From Anseranas semipalmata (Eukaryota; Chordata; Aves; Anseriformes; Anseranatidae): DNA of 64,000 nucleotides. The translations under genes were made by a program, and so were the position numbers. Of the stretch, positions 36,339-48,036 are shown one piece after another; position 1 is the first letter of the stretch, and each line of letters starts with the position of its first letter. The stretch spans positions 146,936 to 210,935 of the forward strand of contig VXAA01007254.1 in NCBI GenBank assembly GCA_013399115.1, given 5' to 3'. Below the pieces are notes generated by a model. It saw nothing but the letters and a program-made list of their open reading frames with translations. It was not told where the DNA came from and ran no database searches.

Positions 36339-39300
36339 GTCAAACAGCAAGCTCCATTTTGAATGCAAGTCTGTTTTTCTGATAGGAAAGGCAAAGTTTT
36401 GTGTTTTTAACCCTCAAGTTGGGCTGGGAAAAGTTATCTTGGTTATTTTTTCATTCATAGGTGGGTTAGTTAACAAGCATGGAATGCTGTGTATGTGTAA
36501 ATCCTGGTGTTTCTCAGGAAATTAGAAGTTGCTGGGAACTGAGAGTCTGGCAGTTGGGTACATCGGTAACAAAAGCTGATGGAGACTTTAGGAGGAATGT
36601 TAGAAAGATTGGGGGTTAGCATAGTGCTAAAATCTACTCAAAGTTGGGAAAATTTACATATGTGTATTTGATGTATTGAAGTAGGATTTAAAACACAGCA
36701 GCTTAGTGAGTAATGTTCAGGGGATGCTTATCTGGTCTGTGACATTTAATTAGTCTTCTGAGCACATTCAGAGTTAGAACAGTTGTTAAAGAGGAGAACT
36801 GGATAAAATGCACAGTTTTCAGCTCCCAGTTGCTGTATATCATTAGGAAGTACCTACTGTATCTTTGTAATGAAATGTGCACGTGATCATAGTGTCCTGA
36901 TGACAATTTTCATTGATGTTAATAAGAAGGCTTGCCCTACTCAAATAATCTCGACTGTCTGCGGAGATTTACTGACGTTGCTATCTAGGAGAGTTTTCCT
37001 CAAACTCTGTCATAACTTTCTGCCTCCTTTTCTACTCAAAAAACTGTAGCAAGTTTCAATCAGGGTACATAGTAGAGAAAGTAGAAGGAGTTTTGGTTCG
37101 TTGGTTGTTTTGTTTTTTTTTTTGTAGAAAAATATTACAGACGTTTATAAAAATTAAATGAATGCAATGAACCCAAATGTTACTAAATATAGCAAACAAA
37201 TTACATACTATGACTTGCATATTTCTGTATTCTTCATTGCAACCGTTGATAAAAATCCTGACTATCACAAAAGGTGCTGGAAATAGGATGAGCATATTTA
37301 TAGCTGATAGTTCTTGGAATTATTCATTTAATGATAGTCAAAGTTGGCCAGAACTTGTTTCTTTGGAAGGCCAGTTCTGTATTTTTAGTACATGACAATT
37401 AAATTAGTCTTCTTACACATTACTTAGAAGTACTGTAGAATCTATAGCTTCTTTCTGAAATGGTCTAAAAATCTGCATATTTCTGTTTTGAAAAATAATT
37501 AAGTAGTTTATTTTGAAGTACTTGCATATTTTTTTTGTTTCAGATTGCCGGCATTACATGTATTATTACTAGTTTTATTGATGAAATCACTGAACACAAA
37601 AAATGTTTTAATATTCTCTGTAAATGAGAAGTCCTGCTTCAGTGCTTTCATAGAACAATTGTTCTTAAAGATGAAATGTGAATCTTGGCCTCTGTTGTAC
37701 TGTGCTTGTACTACTACGGTGAGTTGTCTGCTAGGTGCAATGATTTTTATTAACCATAACTAATTACTACAGAAGACCTCGACAAGGCCTCTTGATATAT
37801 GGTAAGACAGTTAATTCAAAATTGAAATTCTGTCTTTCCAAGCGACACGAACTTTTCCAATGACTTTTCTATGAAAATAAAGAGAGTTCATTTTACACCA
37901 TTAATCAAGCATGAGTTTTGTGATCTGCTTCTGATGAAGCTAATGATACCTTCCACTTTGCTTATAAGTCAGTGCAATTCTTGGACATCTTTTTTTTGAT
38001 GATGAATTCATCAGTGTATAAAATAGCAATGTCATAAAGCACCAGAGAGAGTGACACAACTCTTTCAGTCAGTATTACAACCTCAAAAGGCATTCTCCAA
38101 TGGTTAATGTGGCTTTTGTCAAATGTATCTCAGAAATATATTTTCCAAGTCTGTAAAAGAATCACCACTGATGTAGGTAGACTTGTCCACATATGCAGAA
38201 GACTTCATTTTTTTTTGACTTTCAGGTCAGTTTATCAAAATCACACATGATACCGTACATACATGTGCAACAATGTGGTTGGCTAGATGTGCTCTAGTGT
38301 TTGCAGCTTCTGGATGCTAAGGCTACTGATACTGCTTCTCTTATGTTTGTACAGTGGTGTGTTAGCTGCATGGCCACTCAGTTTCTAGGACTGGGAAGAA
38401 GGTCAGTGCTTCAAGGATACCTACATTAGATGTCCCGTTTGTTGCCTCATAGGAACATAGCTTTCTTAAAGCTGATGGCAACTAGTGGGTGGTTTTATGC
38501 CTCTTAGAATCTGTTTTCTAGGTTTTCCCATAACACTGTCTTGATTTTAGGTTTTGAAACAAGTTAGAGCTTTCTCAAGATTATTTTTGGAATCTTACAG
38601 TTTAGGTTAATGTGCAGTAAGAGAGCGATCATACTCCTACCACCTGTCCATTGTAACCTGAATAATAGTGTACAGGCAGGGTCTTGAGTATTAGTGTACT
38701 TGGCTTGGTCTTTTGTTTTATTGTACTGAGATCATTCTTAAATGCTAAAATACCTGTACTTTTCTCAAAAGGAAAGCTTTGTACTTCCTTCAAAGACATT
38801 TGGGGGATATGCTCCAGATTGAGAATCATTGAATTCCAACCTTGAGGCCTATTGAAAAAGTATTTTGAAGTAGATCAGAGTTAATTATGAAGGATAATAA
38901 TAGCATTGAGTGGATAATAAACTTCTAGTTATTTAGAACTGGAAGATAATACAGTATTTGGGGCATTTGTTTAATTGTCTGTAAATCTGGTAAGTGATTC
39001 AGGTGCTTAAACACTCACCTGTTGCCTATTTAAAAACCCCATGGAACCACGTATCCAGCTCCTGTTTCTGAGGGCTTAGACACTTCTTAAGTCACGCATC
39101 ATATCTACTGGCCCATGCAGATATCTTTGGTATTGTAAAGGGTCTCAAATGCCAGTAGACACTATGCTTAGGGACTAAATCCCACTCAGGTGCCTGTCAT
39201 AAGAGAAGCTTGAATCATCCAGCATGATTCAGGCACAGGTCTTCAAAAAACGTTTTCATACCTAGCTGGTTTTGGATAGAAGAATGTTGGTTGACATGTC

Positions 39301-39650
39301 TTAGAGCCCTGAAGGAAGTGGCCTCTAGGCTTTGCATGGTACTTCTCTGTAAGCATTGTAGTGTCTACTTATATGTGTGGTCTAAACATAACTGCGGTGG
39401 ATGTGTGAGGTACTCTAAAAGTAATTAAGGACATAGATACGAGTCCAGAGATTAACATAAAGTTCATGGGAGCAGCATTCCAAATGGGAATTTCCCAGTA
39501 CCAATTCCATGGTGTTGTGACTGGGATGCCTGCTGGGGATTCAAGTAGACCTAGCAAAGAATTTGTCAAACTTGTTCTGTAATGGATCTGAAGACTTTGT
39601 TTCTGCTTTCCAGTCTTGTTTATAATTGCTTAGGAGCTTGGCCTCAGACC
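36339..39650. other. ASCC3 intron 1; no gene seen
   Basis: About 3.3 kb of AT-rich intron. One splice-acceptor-like tract (ttttttttgtttcag, ending 37543) is followed by a 76-base open segment and a GTAAAT at 37620. This is a weak candidate alternative exon, mentioned in findings. Nothing else supportable. Confidence 0.5.
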
Positions 39651-39760
39651 TGCCTAGAAGCAGCATTTAATTTACTTTTTGAGATTAATCTAGACAAGGT
39701 AGGCATGCCTAGAAGCAGTGTTTAATTTACTTTTTGAGATTAATCTAGACAAGGTAGGCA
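39651..39760. repeat. 55-bp tandem duplication (two copies)
   Basis: Copies 39651-39705 and 39706-39760 are head-to-tail, starting tgcctagaagcag and ending gacaaggtaggca. They differ at only two adjacent-region bases (agcat versus agtgt). The near-identity indicates a recent duplication. It ends 44 bp before the LTR at 39805. Confidence 0.97.
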
Positions 39761-39804
39761 AACTTTGATATGTAGGTTTTGTACCTTATATTGTATTGGG
39801 CTCA

Positions 39805-40858
39805 TGTGGCAAGGTTTTGGTAGCAGTGGGGCTGCAGGTGTGGCCTTTGTGAGCAGAGCCCAGCAGCTGCCCCATGTCAGATCAGAGCCAGCTCCAGCCG
39901 GCTCCAAAAGGGACCCGCTGCTGGCCAGAGCCGAGCCAGGGAGCGACGCTGGTTGGGCCTCTGGGAGAGCAGAGCTAAGGAAGGGAACAAACTGCTGTGC
40001 CACAGCAGCTGGGAGAGAGGAGTGAGAAACAGCCCTGCAGGCACCCAGGGCAGTGCAGAAGGAGGGCAGGAGGGGCTCCAGGCGCCGCAGCAGAAGTTCC
40101 CCTGCGGCCCGTGGAGAGGCCCATGGTGGAGCAGGCCGTCCCCCTGCAGCCCATGGGTACCCCACGGAGCAGATCTCCACGCTGCAGCCATGGAGGAGCC
40201 CCCATGGAGCAGGTGGATGTGGCCTGAAGGAGGCTGCGGCCCATGGGAGCCCCCGCAGGAGCAGGCCCCGGGCCGGAGCTGCAGCCCGTGGAGAGGAGCC
40301 CACACAGGAGCAGGAGGCCTGGCGGGAGCTGCCGCCCGTGGGGGAGCCATGTTGGAGCAGTTTGGTCCTGAGGGATGGGCCCCGTGGTACGGACCCATAT
40401 GGGAGCAGTTCTGGAAGAGCTGCAGCCTGTGGGAAGCCCCCGCAGGATCAGTTCGGGAAGGACGGCATCCCGTGGGAGGGACCCTATGTGGAGCAGGGGC
40501 AGAGAGTGACCGTGAAGGAGCGGCGGAGACACAGCGTTAGGGACTGACCGCAGCCCCCATTCCCCATTCCCCTGCGCCGCTCGGGGGGAGGAGGTAGAAG
40601 AGGGTGGATGGGGGATGGAGGTATTTTTAATTTGTTTGTAGTTTCTCACTAGTCTGTTAGTGATGGGCAATAAATTATCTTAATCTCCCTATGCTGAGTC
40701 TGTTTTGCCAGTGACAGTAATTGGTGAGCGATCCCCTTGTCCTTATATCAACCCTTGAGCCCTTTCCATCGTATTTTCTCCCCCTTTTCCTTTGAGGAGG
40801 GGGAGTGAGACAGTGCTTGTGGTGGAGTTCAGCTGCCCAGAAGGGTAAAACCACCACA
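39805..40858 (+). mobile_element. Solo LTR (about 1.05 kb) of an avian ERV family, plus orientation
   Basis: It begins 'tgtggcaaggttttggtagc' and ends 'aagggtaaaaccaccaca' (TG...CA). In between it has the features of a long avian LTR: a GC-rich middle of diverged repeats of 'ggagcag ... cagcccgtgg' type (40100-40500), 'ttccccattcccctgcgccg', an AATAAA signal (about 40670) within 'gatgggcaataaattatc', and 'ggtgagcgatccccttgtcc' near the 3' end. No viral coding region is attached, so it is a solo LTR. Long frames over it (for example 39953-40540) are GC-driven. The flanks ctca / ttcc give no matching target-site duplication, so the ends may be a few bases off. It lies sense within ASCC3 intron 1. 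Confidence 0.85.
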
Positions 40859-43729
40859 TTCCTCCAGTTATGTTTTAGGGGCCAGTATTAGAAACCAGTG
40901 GTTCCTAGTAGTTGTCCATGTCCACACAAAGTTATTTGTTATGCAAGGGAGATGTACGTGACTGCACAGTGAAGTTGATTCTATCGATAATTCCTCATGT
41001 TAATTTACCTGGTTGATAAAGGTACTCGCTCAGGATTTTATAGATAGTATTTAACAAATCTTTCTAGAAGAGATGGAATATTATAACTTTCACCTCTTGC
41101 AATAATTATTTTCCACTTAGATGCTTCTTGTGCAATGCCACTAGCTGTATCTGCACAAGAACATTTTCTGATATGAGTATTTTCTGGTTCTTGTTTTTCT
41201 TTTGGGGTACTGAAGAATTTTGTGATGTGTAGATGCATCCATTCTCTCCCTTTATAATAATGTAAGGTCACTTCACCCTCCCAGATCTATTTAACTAATG
41301 TTTTGAAGTGAAGTGTTATGAGAGAACACCTTTTGATATTCTGAAAGGACTAATGTGCATACCTGAAAGCCCTTCTAATGGGAGAAAGGGAGGGGTGGAT
41401 GGTACATGGAGGCACTATCCTGTTTCTTCATTGTGATGAAGCATTTGTTTCAATTCTAGTATTGACTGAGATGAATGCCACGTATCAAGCAGCCACTCTT
41501 ACTGCCTGAGTACATATTCCTTAATCTTGACATCTCCCTTTCAAAGATTGACCGGGTCTTAAATGGAGATCAGCAATGTTCAATCCAAACAACTTAAAAG
41601 AATTCCAGTGTGATGTCTGTGCCTTTTGCAGAAAATTAGATGTCTGAAAGTATACAGTTGTTAATACATGACACAGCACAGCTTATAAAGGTGCAAAATA
41701 CAAAACTGGAAAATAATGTTGTAGTATTTTGCATTGTCCTGCCATTTAAGACTAATGTCCCAGGTCCTATTAAACCATTATTATCCATAGCTGTCAACTT
41801 TATTGCTAGGTGCTATATTTGTACTGTTTACATCAAACATGCTTGGATAACAAGTTTAAATTAATCTAATACAGATGTCCTTATTGTTTTAAGATAGCTT
41901 TTTTTTTCAGCTATCATTTATCTTTTTAGCTTCCTTTTCATCCGAAATTATTCCACTTTGACAAGTGGAAATGCCATTTCATTCACATACTGTTTGGTTC
42001 ATGGAAACCTGCTAATAATTGCTGAAGTCTTTTTTTCTTCAGTAAAGAAGCCTCTTTTTTTCTTTATAATGTTCTTTGATTAGTTTAGCAACCAATAACA
42101 ACTTCTGCTTTTATAAATGAAAAGTTTACATAGACAGCAAAGAACTTGCTAATAGTTTAAATTTGTAGGCAATGTAGGCAAAAACCTGGTAAAATGGCTT
42201 AACATTCCTTAAATAGTTTAAAATGACTGCTGTGAGGTTTTAAGGGACATATAACAAGCTAAGTACTGGAGGCTACAGAAGCTGGTACTTCAGGTTAGCC
42301 TAATTGCTGATTTTACCTGTGATTCTGTTAATGTTATGTTATGTTATTCCATCATAAATAAGTAGAGATTTATGTTCAATTTGAAAATTAAGGTATGGCA
42401 TCTGAGCAATCCCCTTCTCTTAGCCCTACCTGGCAGCTGGCTCATTTTGTTAAAGAGTATAGGAATTAACATAAATACTATAAAAATAAATCTCTTGGAC
42501 CATAATCTCTGTAACATTTCAGTGGAGAAGACTGAGGCGGTTCTGTTGTTTGCTTACAGAAAAAAATAGGAAGGCCAGGAGTGGGAGGAAAACGTAAATA
42601 GTGAAAAATATAAAGAGGAAAACTTCTCTGGAAATGTTAGTTACCTTCCTAATAGTGATAACAATATTTTTAGATTTTTAAATTTAATGAAAAAAATGCT
42701 GAGATCCATGTTTACTGTTAGGTTTATCTTCAAACAATAAAATCTGAATGGTTTTCTTACTTGAATTGTGTTGTAGTTGAGTATAATCTGCTTTTATCTT
42801 TTCCACATAAAAAGTTTCAAACTTAAAATCACATTTCTTTTAAAAAGAAGTAAAATAAGTTTTAAAAGATACTGCCTCTCGTCTTCACAATGGTTTACAA
42901 AGGTGGATATTGCTCTTCCCGCTTTACAAACAGAAGTTTACTGGAAAGATAAGTTTGTTTTAAAAGAGAGAGGAAATCTGAGAAAGTTTTAGATTTCTTT
43001 AAACTTCTGTTCTTTTTCCTAAAAAAAAAAAAAAAACAAACAAAAAAAACAATATTGGCAGAATGTCTGAATAGTCCTTATTTGATAGCAAAACCCAATA
43101 TTTTTACCATGTAAGATTACACTGGTCTCAGGGTTAAATTCCCATATCACTTGTCCCTCTACAAACGTGAAAAAAGGTGATTTTTTTTGGAGGGGAATGG
43201 GCAGGAGTGTGGGAGAAGTTCATCTTGCATCTCTATATGGGCCCTGGTAAATAGGATTTAATTGCTGCTGCCTTTTAGGTCCTTATTCCCAAACCAGCAG
43301 GATCATTTGGTAGTACAGATGTTTCAGATCAAGCTGAGGGCAAACAGGTTCACTTCTGTCAAATCAGAAGGAATTTGCTAGTCTTACAGTGGCTGCAGTA
43401 AGACGAGCAGTAGCTGATCCAGTCTAAAGGCAGATAACTCTTATCAGCAGGCTTTGTGCAAAAACAGCTAGCCTACCTTTTTTTTTTTAAACAAATGTAG
43501 ATTTATGCTGTTTGTGATATTGCCACAGCGTTTTTGACCCAGCATTCACAGCAGACTCTATCTGGTATGTTATGGAATAACAGCGTAAGTCCCCTGCTTT
43601 CTAATTGATCTCTGGTTTTGTTACCTTGGAAGGCAGATCGGGATGTGTGTCGCAGGTGAGCACTGAAAGGCATATGGGGTTAGCCTGTGGATGAGGTGTC
43701 CGCTCAGCAACAAACCAGCCAGCTCAGAC
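40859..43729. other. ASCC3 intron 1; no gene seen
   Basis: About 2.9 kb of AT-rich intron with poly-A/T runs. No exon or repeat copy is supportable. Confidence 0.55.
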
Positions 43730-43880
43730 CGCAGAATCTCAGAAGGGTTGAGGTGAGAAGGGACCTCTGGAGGCCATCTGGTCCAACCCCCCTGCTCAAG
43801 CAAGGCTTATCTACAGTAGGTTGCCCAGGACCATGTCCAGATGGCTTTTGAGTATCTCCAAGGATGGAGACTCCATGGAG
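43730..43880 (-). mobile_element. CR1 LINE 3' fragment, minus strand
   Basis: Minus-strand CR1 3' end: the complement contains 'gagaagggacctctggaggc', 'catctggtccaacccccctg', 'ctacagtaggttgcccagga' and 'tatctccaaggatggagact'. The terminal octamer tail is degraded to 'gaatctcagaagggttgagg'. It is about 150 bp, heavily 5'-truncated. Confidence 0.9.
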
Positions 43881-45874
43881 AAAGTTCTGAAAGCATGTAG
43901 GTGTGCATAGGGCAGAATTTATTAATGTGGGCTCAACTGTAGGGCTTCTGGGCTGGATTTGACTGGCCAAGTCTGTGCTCCGGGAGGTATGCCCTTACTC
44001 ATCCTCTAGGATTCCAGGTATTTTATTTCAGAAAGTATTAAGTACTTAATGAATAAAGAAGGAAGAAATACTCCTTTAAAACTCGGTTTCCTAGCAAATG
44101 GGCCTGCTGGAGAAGCTTTAAATCTCCTAAAAGTGTGTTTGAAATGTGAACTTTTTTTAAAGTGGATTCAGACGTTCATAAATTACTGTGCATGTTATTT
44201 CAGAAAGAGCAATTAAGATAATATACAGTAATAATATAATTGTAATATTCTTATTGTAAAGCACCATAACTCTATAGAAAAAGGTATTCAAGTTTAGGTA
44301 TAAATAAATAGACACTATGTCATCTTCAGCAGCTAATGGCAATGCTGTTGTTGGAGCAGTATGAGTGATTACCCTTTTTGTTGGGTAGGGCTAGATTCCC
44401 TCAGATTTTGGACACTATTTCTCTGCTGTGGTTATAATGATGACAGTGTGTTTTCACTAGGAGCTATGCTGGTATGACGTGCCATGTCATATATCCACCA
44501 AATGTCTCAAAAGCCACAGTTGCTTGGGTCTGTCTGCTTCTAGGCTTCAATTTAAACATGTCCTCTCTATCCCCTTCAAAGTTTTTTTTTTTTTTTTTAA
44601 TGTTATATTTTCACATTTTGTAGCTTCATTATTATAATGCCTGTCTCCAGAATATCATCTGTTGTGATAGCTTTTTACAAAAAGCAACTTAATGTTAGGT
44701 TGGGAAGCAAAGATGCATGACAAGTCAGTGACATTTCTCTGTCTGTGACTGGAACGTTGCGTCTGGATTTGCTTTTGTGCTATATTGCAAAGTTGATAGC
44801 TAAAATACAAATGGGGTCATTAGATGAAGAAAAATGTTAAAGATAATTGGATTAAAGCAGGGAGTTCTGTGCAGTATGTGAATGTTCAAAAAATCATTTT
44901 AGTAACTCTTTTTTTAAGTTATTTAATTTCTGGATGTCTGATGGCTTTCAGGCATGCTAAGAATGATGCAGATCATTAGGTTTGTAATGGTATCATTAAT
45001 TGTTTCAAGAATAATCTAAATCTGTATCTCTCTGCTACCACCAGAAATTGTAGCTGTGCATTAGAGTTCATTAAACAATTCAGCTGTGGGCACCTTTCAA
45101 AACGAAGCAACTTAGCGAATCGTTTCTGTAAAAGGCTTGGAACAGACACAAGTTCAGATGGAGAACAGATGTGTTTTGCTGTGTAGCTATGGGCCTGTTT
45201 CACATAGCAAATAAGAACGTGCAGAAGTGGACTGTAGTCCTGGAGAGTACAGTGCTGGGCATGTGCTTAGCCCTGAGGCGAAAACATCCTGAGGCATTCT
45301 CTTTTCTGTTTTCTGATAGCACTTTTGTTCCTTTTTCTCTTGTAGTAGTTCAGTGATACATGTATTATGATCCTTTTTTTTTCTGACTTAATTTTCTTTG
45401 CTTGTTTTGCTGTTTAAGAATTGTTGAGCAGTCATCAAAAAGGATGTCCCTGTATCAGCGCTGGAGGCTGTTAATGACCTGAAAACCACCAGTGCATGCT
45501 GGTTCAGGGGAGACCTTCACATAGGTGGTAATCACTTACTGCTGTTTGGAGCTGAAGTTCAATTACCTAGATTTCACTATAATACCCTTGTGTTAGTAGT
45601 GTTAAAGGAATAATTGCCACTGTGCCTTATAGCTGATGACTTTAGGGAATAGGGAGAACGTGCTGAGTAACCACCTTGCATTTTGCCTACTGTCTGTGCT
45701 TGTCACGTCCCTTCTCCTGAACCTGCTTATAAATGTTTCTGAGAGAGATTTTTCACTTCTTCAGTCACAGTGCCAGCCAAGTTTTGTTTGCTTAAAAGGT
45801 CTTTCAAGTTTCTGATGTGACTTTGTATTTGTAGCATTAACAAAGCCATGTTATTTCTTTTTGTTCTCATCTAG
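43881..45874. other. ASCC3 intron 1, 3' part; no gene seen
   Basis: No supportable feature up to the exon 2 acceptor. The polypyrimidine tract 'ttatttctttttgttctcat' and 'ctag' at 45871-45874 form the acceptor. Confidence 0.6.
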
Positions 45875-45928
45875 GTGCTTGAACTGGGGTTTAATTTCTC
45901 ATTCTATGGATCATTGAATGAGTAACAG
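45875..45928 (+). promoter_or_regulatory. ASCC3: ASCC3 exon 2 5'UTR with two upstream ORFs
   Basis: The 5'UTR part of exon 2 follows the acceptor at 45874. It contains a 3-codon uORF (45906-45917: ATG GAT CAT TGA). Immediately after its stop comes another ATG (45918) whose frame overlaps the ASCC3 start out of frame and ends at TAG 46007. Both uORF starts have poor contexts (T at -3). The main ATG has C at -3 and G at +4, so leaky scanning would be needed. Exon boundaries are inferred from splice consensus. Confidence 0.6.
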
Positions 45929-46018
45929 ATGGCCTTGCCTCGACTTACAGGTGCTCTACGCTCCTTTTCAAATGTCACTAAACATGATGATTATAATGAA
46001 GAATTAGCTGACTTAACG
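45929..46018 (+). CDS. ASCC3: ASCC3 coding exon 2 (residues 1-30), start codon
   Basis: This exon encodes the N-terminus of ASCC3, activating signal cointegrator 1 complex subunit 3, a Ski2-like DNA/RNA helicase. ASCC3 works with ASCC2 and TRIP4 in splitting collided ribosomes (RQT/ASC-1 complex) and with ALKBH3 in alkylation repair. It begins MALPRLTGALRSFSNVTK, nearly identical to the known vertebrate ASCC3 start, and continues through the acidic YNEELADL. This match decides the start codon. The exon ends at 46018 before the donor GTAAAT in phase 0, and splices to 47886. Only the 5' part of this very long gene lies in the window, so no helicase motif is visible here. Confidence 0.95.
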
Positions 46019-47885
46019 GTAAATATTTCTTTCTTTTTCAAAGTATAATTATAACTATTAGTGTATATAGTAAGAATCGTGTGGTGTTTAGAATAAAGTT
46101 AGTGATGCTGAATTTAGGTATGTTTTTTTTTTTTTTTTTTTCCCTCAAGAAATAACGTGTTAAAGTAATGTATTCATTACGGGAACATGTAATGTGAAAT
46201 GAACTTGGAATCCAGGGAGTTGTAAATGGAGGTATTTTGGAGGAAAGCAAATATCATTCCCATCTTCAAGAAGGGCAAGAAGGAGGACCCAGGGAACTAC
46301 AGGCTGGTTGAGGCCTCACCTTGATCTCTGGGAAGGTGATAGAATAGCTAATCCCGGAAACCATTTCCAAGCACATGAAGGAGAAGAAAATCATCAGGAG
46401 TAGTCAGCACAGATTCACCAAGGGGAAGTCATGCTTGACCAACCTGATAAGCTTCTTTAATGAAATCACCAGCCTGATGGATGAGAGGGGTAGCAGGGGA
46501 TATTGTTTTCCTGGACTTCAGTAAGGCCTTTGACACTGTCCACCTTAAGATCTTCATAGAGAAGCTGTTGAAGTAGGGGTTGGGAGAGCAGACAGGATCA
46601 AAAACTGGCTGAATGGCTGGGCCCAGAGGGTAGTGGTCAGTGGCACAAAGTCAGGAGGCCAGTAACAAGCGGAGTACCCCAGGGGTCAATACTCAGTCCA
46701 GTTCTGTTCAACATCTTCATTAATGATCTGGACAATGGGGTAGAGTGCACCCTCAGTAAATTTGTGGGTGACACAAAAATGTGGACGAAGTGGCTGACTC
46801 ACCGGAGGGCTGCGCTGCCATCCAGAGGGACCTTGACAGGCTGGAGATGTGGGCTGACAAGAATCTCATGAAGCTCAACAAGGAGAAGTGCAAAGTCCTG
46901 CACCTGAGGAGGAACGACCCCAGGCACCAGGACACGGTGGGGGCCACCCAACTGGAAAGCAGCTCTGCAGAAAAAGGCCTGGGAGTCCTGGTGGATACCA
47001 AGTAGAACACGAGCCACCGATGCAACCTTGCTGCTAAGAAGGCTAACAGTATTCTTGGCTGTATTAGGCAAAGTATTGCCAGCAGGTCAAGAGAGGTGAT
47101 CCTTCCCCTCTACTCAGCATTGGTGAGGTTGCAGGTGGAGTGCTGTGTCCATTTCCGGGGCCCCCAGTACAAGAGAGACATGGACATAGTGGAGAGAGTC
47201 CAACATAGGGCCACCAAGATGATCAAGGGACTGAAGCGTGAGGAGAGGCTGAGAAAGCTGGGACTGTTCAGACTGGAGAAGAGAAGGCTCAAGGGGATCT
47301 TATCAATGTGTATAAATACCTGAAAGGAGGGTGCAAAGAAGACAGAGCCAGGCTCTTTTCAGTGGTGCCCAGTGCCAGGATAAGAGGCAATGGGCACAAG
47401 AGGTTCCACCTAAACACTGGGAAACACTTCTTTACTGTGCAAGTGACAGAGCGCTCGAACAGGTTGTCCGGAGAGGTTTTAGAGTCTCCCTCCTCAGAGA
47501 TCTTCAAAAGCTGCCTGGACATGGTCATGGGCAATGTGCTGTGAGTGTCCCTGCTTGAGCTGGGGTGCTAGGGCAGATGAGCTCCAGAGGTCCTTTCCAA
47601 CCTCAACCATTACGTGAGATCTCTTTAAAAGTTGCAAGAGTTTACTTTATCCATTCCAAGGGAAAACTCTCCAGAAAGCCAATCTGTGTGCATCTTCCTC
47701 CTTCCTTACTCTTGGAAAAGAGTGTAAAAAACAGGTAATAGAGAAACTACTTGCAATTGTTACAACATACTGACTGAATGCAATTGGAAAGTTTTTGTTT
47801 TTTTTAATCTGGTGTTTCTTTTTTAAAGTAACCTCCATATACAGATTTGAAATAAAAAAAAAAATCAAATATTTTGCATTTTCAG
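46019..47885. other. ASCC3: ASCC3 intron 2
   Basis: 1867 bp between donor 46019 (GTAAAT) and the acceptor TTTTGCATTTTCAG ending 47885. About 1.4 kb of it is one CR1 copy; the rest is poly-T/A-rich. Confidence 0.85.
46225..47618 (+). mobile_element. CR1 LINE, about 1.4 kb including reverse transcriptase part
   Basis: This is the longest CR1 copy in the window. It starts inside the reverse transcriptase domain: 'atcttcaagaagggcaagaa' and 'gactacaggctggttgaggc'-like text are followed by 'cctggacttcagtaaggcct', the region of the catalytic FADD-type motif context. The coding part is broken into frames 46781-47005 ([20 protein letters not shown]) and 47096-47323 ([19 protein letters not shown]). 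It ends 'ggtcctttccaacctcaacc' with a decayed tail. Stops and frameshifts make it inactive. It lies sense inside ASCC3 intron 2 and fills most of it. Confidence 0.95.
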
Positions 47886-48036
47886 ACAAAAAGATCAAAA
47901 CTGCATGAACAATTACTGAAGTCTGACCTTACTTGGAAGAAGATAATAAAGTTTGTTGATGACAATTTAGACAAAAAAGAATACCAAACTGTAAATGGTG
48001 ATTTAAAAACTATACTACAAGCTGCAAAACAAATAG
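47886..48036 (+). CDS. ASCC3: ASCC3 coding exon 3 (residues 31-81, phase 1 end)
   Basis: This 151-bp exon reads TKRSKLHEQLLKSDLTWKKI and continues to ILQAAKQI. It is co-linear with the ASCC3 N-terminal helical region (RSKLHEQ, LTWKKIIKF and AAKQIVG blocks of vertebrate ASCC3). The exon joins exon 2 in phase 0. It ends with the first base of a valine codon (ATA G) before GTAGGT at 48037, completed by TT at the start of exon 4. The open frame upstream (from 47874) and the read-through past 48036 to 48137 are intronic. Known role: this region is part of the ASCC2-binding N-terminal segment. Confidence 0.95.

Noticed and set aside
39740..40670. Open frames of 160-231 codons on both strands
   Set aside because: They overlay the GC-rich repeat array of an LTR. 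The overlapping frames on both strands have low-complexity content.
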